From a virus, in IMG/VR virus record IMGVR_UViG_3300017917_002250, positions 1 through 21,986 of that record: 21,986 bases of DNA; one strand, written 5' to 3'. A program made the position numbers and the translations under genes. Under the pieces are notes generated by a model that saw only the letters and a list, made by a program, of their open reading frames with translations, did not search any database and had not been told where the DNA came from. Below, piece by piece: positions 21,575-21,986 of the stretch (within the stretch, counting starts at the first letter, position 1; every line of letters starts with the position of its first letter).

Positions 21575-21986
21575 TTATCCTTCCATAAGAATTTCTGATT
21601 CTTCATCTTTAACCTTCCCACATTTCAAACACTCCTCATCACCATCACCATCTAAATCACCCCAAACGTGTTCACATTGTCTATGTGCAAAGTATTCATC
21701 GATTTTACCATCACCATCGAAATCTAAACCATCCATTACACCATCACCATCTTCATCGATTTCAACACCTTTCTTTTCTACTTTCGGTGTTTCTCCCACT
21801 TGTATTGTATCTTGTGAGTTTGATTCAGATAAAACCAATGGTGTTATTGACATTGGTGCTATTGGATTGTTTGGCATATCTGCGGTATTACTTAATGATG
21901 TACCATCTTCCTCATCCATCTTTTGTACTAACATCTTATCCTTATCAGTATCACTAAACCAATAATCGATAATCTTACCATAAGAA
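21575..21986 (-). CDS. Ca/Zn-binding-type protein, C-terminal part (cut by right edge)
   Basis: The frame stays open from the stop at 21575 to the window edge, reading SYGKIIDYWFSDTDKDK before the first Met at 21934. That Met is therefore probably internal and the true start lies beyond 21986. The visible part has a disordered Ser/Pro/Asn region, then DEDGDGVMDGLDFDGDGKID, two EF-hand or thrombospondin-3-like calcium loops in a row. The segment CEHVWGDLDGDGDEECLKCG follows, in which a Cys-His-Trp...Cys-x-x-Cys zinc ribbon is split by a third DxDGDGD loop. It ends ESEILMEG. It shares the mix of calcium loop and Cys cluster with the protein at 8783-9607. It lies 16 nt upstream of the holin-like gene. 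Function is unknown. Confidence 0.7.
   Translation of the reverse strand, partial: SYGKIIDYWFSDTDKDKMLVQKMDEEDGTSLSNTADMPNNPIAPMSITPLVLSESNSQDTIQVGETPKVEKKGVEIDEDGDGVMDGLDFDGDGKIDEYFAHRQCEHVWGDLDGDGDEECLKCGKVKDEESEILMEG

Overview
The window looks like part of the genome of a T4-superfamily myovirus infecting a member of the Bacteroidota. The phage assignment rests on a recognisable head-assembly series on the minus strand: large terminase (5457-7250), portal (3583-5418), prohead protease (1399-2082), acidic scaffold (126-1313) and the first 32 codons of a probable major capsid protein (1-96). This is the T4 order 17-20-21-22-23, except that the tail genes 18 and 19 are absent between terminase and portal. 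The Bacteroidota host is inferred from several signs: a bS21 protein of Bacteroidota type, signal peptides ending in SFSQ, YSQ and SFGQ, promoter elements of the TAnnTTTG type, A/T-rich leaders without Shine-Dalgarno sequences, and low GC.

Layout. 1-12507 is almost entirely minus strand. Reading leftward it runs Hsp20, KTSC protein, nucleotidyltransferase, four unidentified probable structural or core proteins (several with acidic low-complexity regions, one with a zinc-ribbon, an EF-hand-like loop and a duplicated Pro/Lys tail), terminase, portal, a helical protein, an unknown protein, protease, scaffold and capsid. One plus-strand gene is inserted in this block at 2653-2844. It encodes ribosomal protein bS21 and shares a perfect palindromic terminator with its convergent neighbour. 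12679-17999 is a plus-strand island: a ClpC-like unfoldase divergent from Hsp20, a small lipoprotein, a three-gene RNA-repair cassette (P-loop polynucleotide kinase-like protein, Rnl1-type RNA ligase, cyclic-phosphate-processing receiver-like protein), an unknown protein and a 49-residue membrane peptide. 17982-21986 returns to the minus strand. It holds an envelope module (small membrane protein, CsgG-like protein and two signal-peptide proteins with probable outer-membrane barrels), a holin-like two-helix protein, and a Ca/Zn-binding-type protein cut by the right edge.

How the parts may work together. The minus-strand head genes build and fill the prohead. Several structural proteins carry (L/I)xE sites near the N-terminus that fit cleavage by the gp21-type protease. 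The plus-strand and flanking accessory genes appear to act on the host: translation (bS21), proteostasis (Hsp20, Clp with a retained ClpP-docking VGF tripeptide), repair of cleaved RNA, and the cell envelope. A repeated TATTTATAG(T/G)A element precedes several minus-strand genes and may be a phage-specific late promoter. The plus-strand bS21 and clp genes instead have host-type TAnnTTTG elements. No tRNA, CRISPR, insertion sequence or replication gene was seen. No stretch over 300 bases lacks a gene.
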